DNA of 6,112 nt from Synergistaceae bacterium (lineage in GTDB: Bacteria > Synergistota > Synergistia > Synergistales > Aminobacteriaceae). A program made the position numbers and the translations under genes. The notes under the pieces are model-generated. The model was not told the DNA's origin, did not search any database, and saw nothing but the letters and a program-made list of their open reading frames with translations. Below, piece after piece: positions 4,195 through 6,112 of the stretch; position 1 is the stretch's first letter, and each line of letters starts with the position of its first letter. The stretch spans positions 1-6,112 of the forward strand of contig JAISWV010000184.1 of assembly GCA_031270755.1 (NCBI GenBank), read 5' to 3'.

Positions 4195-6112
4195 ATGACG
4201 AGGAAAAATTGGTACGCCGAGTCGGCCGACGTCGTCGCAAAGGCCTTCGAGGTCGATCCCGCGACAGGCCTGTCGGAAGCCGAGGCGGCGGAGAGACTCG
4301 AAAAATACGGCCCCAACAAACTCGATGAAAAACCGCCAAGGACGTTTTGGGAGCGCTTCGTCGACCAGCTCAAGGACATGATGATCGTCATACTGTTCGT
4401 CGCGGCCGGCATCTCCTTCGCTTTGAGCGTGTACCACGCGTCCAAGGGACAGGAGGCCGAGTGGATAGAACCGATAGTGATCGTGCTGATTATCCTCGTG
4501 AACGGCATTTTGGGCGTGATGCAGGAGAGCAAGGCGGAGGCCGCCCTGGAGGCGTTGAAGAAGATGTCCATGCCCCAGGTCAAGGCGCGCCGCGGCGGAA
4601 CCTCCAAAGTCATCCCGTCGGCGGATGTGGTGCCGGGGGATGTGATCCTCCTGGAAGCCGGCGACGTGATACCGGCCGATTGCAGGCTGCTGGAATCCGC
4701 TTCTTTGAAGAGCAACGAATCCGCGCTGACCGGCGAGTCTCTGCCAGTGGACAAAAACGCCCGCGACGAAGTTCAAGAATCGGCTCTTTTGGCGGAACGG
4801 ACCAACATGCTCTACGCGGGAAACTCCGTCACCTACGGCAGGGGAGTCGCCATAGCGGTCGCCACCGGGATGGGCACCGAGATGGGGAAAATAGCCTCTA
4901 TGATCGCTTCCACTAAGGAAGGCGATACCCCTTTGCAGGAGAAGCTCGCCCAACTCGGGAAATACCTGGGCATGATAGCCCTTTTGATTTGCGCCGCCAT
5001 ATTTTTCGTAGGCATCATGAGCGGGCTCGAGACCGTCGAAATGTTCATGACCGCGGTGTCCCTTGCCGTCGCCGCTATTCCGGAGGGACTGCCGGCGATA
5101 GTGACCATCGTGTTGGCGATTGGAGTCCGCAGGATGGTCATGAAAAACGCCATAATCAGAAGGCTGCCGGCGGTGGAGACCCTAGGTAGCACGACCGTGA
5201 TCTGTTCGGACAAGACGGGCACGCTGACCCAAAACCGGATGACGCTGGTCAAGGTATTCGCGGGCGGCGCGGTCAGATCCGCCGGCCCCGGGCTTGACTC
5301 AAACTCCGGGCAAAAACTCGATGAGGAAACGGCGCGTGTCCTGAAGCTCGGCACGCTGTGCGCCGACGGGACCGTGGAAATTGAGAACGGAGGCGAAAAA
5401 CATATCGGAGACCCCACGGAGACCGCCATAGTGGCGGCCGCCATGCGCGCGGGGATCACGAAGGACAGCCTGTCGTCCGAGTGCCCCAGGGTCGGCGAAA
5501 TACCCTTCGACTCCGACAGGAAACTGATGACGACCGTCAATAGGATAAACGGGAAATATACGGTCATCGTCAAAGGAGCGCCCGACGTGCTCTACTCGAA
5601 ATGTATTTCCGGCGATCTGGCCGCGGCGTCCGCCGCCGGGGATGAAATGAGTTCCGACGCGCTCAGGGTGCTTGCCATCGGATGCAAGGAAATCGGCTCG
5701 CTCCCGGAAAAGTGCGAACCCGACGACCTGGAGGCCGGGCTCGAGTTCGTGGGCCTCGTGGGGATGATCGACCCTCCGCGCGAGGAGGTCAAAGGCTCCA
5801 TCGAGGAGTGCGTCAGGGCTGGAATAAAAACCGTCATGATAACGGGAGATCACGTGGCCACGGCATCCGCCATCGCAAAGCAGCTGGGAATACTGGGCGG
5901 CGACGGCGAAGCCTTGACGGGACGGCAGCTTGCCGCCATGACGGACGAACAGCTGGACGAAAACGTGGAGCGTTACAGCGTATACGCGAGAGTGTCGCCC
6001 TCCGACAAGATACGCATCGTGAAGGCGTGGCAGAAAAAAGGCCAGATAGCCGCCATGACGGGGGACGGGGTGAACGACGCTCCCGCCCTCAAAGCCGCCG
6101 ATATAGGCTGTG
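4195..6112 (+). CDS. P2A-type calcium-transporting ATPase (3' partial)
   Basis: The frame is open from ATG 4195 to the window end, 639 codons. Full-length relatives are about 870-900 residues, so roughly 240 are missing. Domains in order: the N-terminal cation-ATPase domain (about 6-43); membrane helices M1 (about 62-80) and M2 (about 92-110); the actuator domain with TGES at 179-182; M3 (about 257-276) and M4 (about 284-305) with PEGLP at 296-300; the phosphorylation motif SDKTGTLT with catalytic Asp339; the nucleotide-binding domain with FDSDRK (Lys449) and KGAPD at 460-464; DPPR at 526-529; TGDH at 550-553; and GDGVND at 623-628. M4 around PEGLP matches SERCA, including the Glu297 that corresponds to the calcium ligand Glu309, so calcium export from the cytosol is the best call. 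The M5/M6 ligands that would confirm it are outside the window. The nucleotide domain is compact. It is transcribed alone in this window, divergently from the glycosyltransferase. Confidence 0.95.
   Translation, partial: MTRKNWYAESADVVAKAFEVDPATGLSEAEAAERLEKYGPNKLDEKPPRTFWERFVDQLKDMMIVILFVAAGISFALSVYHASKGQEAEWIEPIVIVLIILVNGILGVMQESKAEAALEALKKMSMPQVKARRGGTSKVIPSADVVPGDVILLEAGDVIPADCRLLESASLKSNESALTGESLPVDKNARDEVQESALLAERTNMLYAGNSVTYGRGVAIAVATGMGTEMGKIASMIASTKEGDTPLQEKLAQLGKYLGMIALLICAAIFFVGIMSGLETVEMFMTAVSLAVAAIPEGLPAIVTIVLAIGVRRMVMKNAIIRRLPAVETLGSTTVICSDKTGTLTQNRMTLVKVFAGGAVRSAGPGLDSNSGQKLDEETARVLKLGTLCADGTVEIENGGEKHIGDPTETAIVAAAMRAGITKDSLSSECPRVGEIPFDSDRKLMTTVNRINGKYTVIVKGAPDVLYSKCISGDLAAASAAGDEMSSDALRVLAIGCKEIGSLPEKCEPDDLEAGLEFVGLVGMIDPPREEVKGSIEECVRAGIKTVMITGDHVATASAIAKQLGILGGDGEALTGRQLAAMTDEQLDENVERYSVYARVSPSDKIRIVKAWQKKGQIAAMTGDGVNDAPALKAADIGC

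Noticed and set aside
4177..5853. Long minus-strand open frames opposite the ATPase gene
   Set aside because: The plus strand carries every P-type ATPase motif in the right order without a frameshift; the minus frames are shadows of GC-rich codons.

Overview
The window comes from a GC-rich bacterial chromosome with tightly packed genes. A metallophosphoesterase of the LpxH-like (UDP-2,3-diacylglucosamine diphosphatase) superfamily next to an envelope-type glycosyltransferase points to a diderm (Gram-negative-type) cell. High GC combined with heavy use of ATA (Ile) and AGG (Arg) in three of the genes would fit Synergistota, but this is a weak guess and no gene here fixes the taxonomy.

Layout: (1) positions 1-239 hold the last 78 codons of an unidentified plus-strand gene. 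(2) It overlaps by ATGA with a 632-residue exported protein (236-2134, plus) made almost entirely of about 17 WG repeats of about 34 residues. (3) Only 13 bp after that gene ends, a convergent minus-strand pair begins: a GT2 glycosyltransferase (3804 down to 3043) followed by a calcineurin-like phosphoesterase (3050 down to 2148). The two overlap by 8 bp and so look translationally coupled. (4) A 390-bp non-coding, comparatively AT-rich divergent region (3805-4194) carries a perfect 10-bp inverted repeat, short direct repeats and a strongly T-rich leader. (5) A P2A-type calcium-transporting ATPase starts at 4195 on the plus strand and runs off the window after 639 codons, before its C-terminal membrane domain.

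Functional picture: the glycosyltransferase and phosphoesterase probably form a two-gene unit for an envelope glycolipid or polysaccharide step, with substrates unknown. The ATPase is a stand-alone cation exporter transcribed divergently from it. The WG-repeat protein belongs with the truncated upstream gene rather than with the other genes. Its codon use is clearly different: no ATA among 22 Ile codons, against 19 of 46 in the ATPase.

I found no RNA gene, CRISPR array, insertion sequence or convincing intrinsic terminator. I do not see a clearly novel multi-gene system. The best candidates for follow-up are the WG-repeat gene with its upstream partner, the coupled glycosyltransferase/phosphoesterase pair with its N-terminal extension, and the inverted repeat in the divergent intergenic region.
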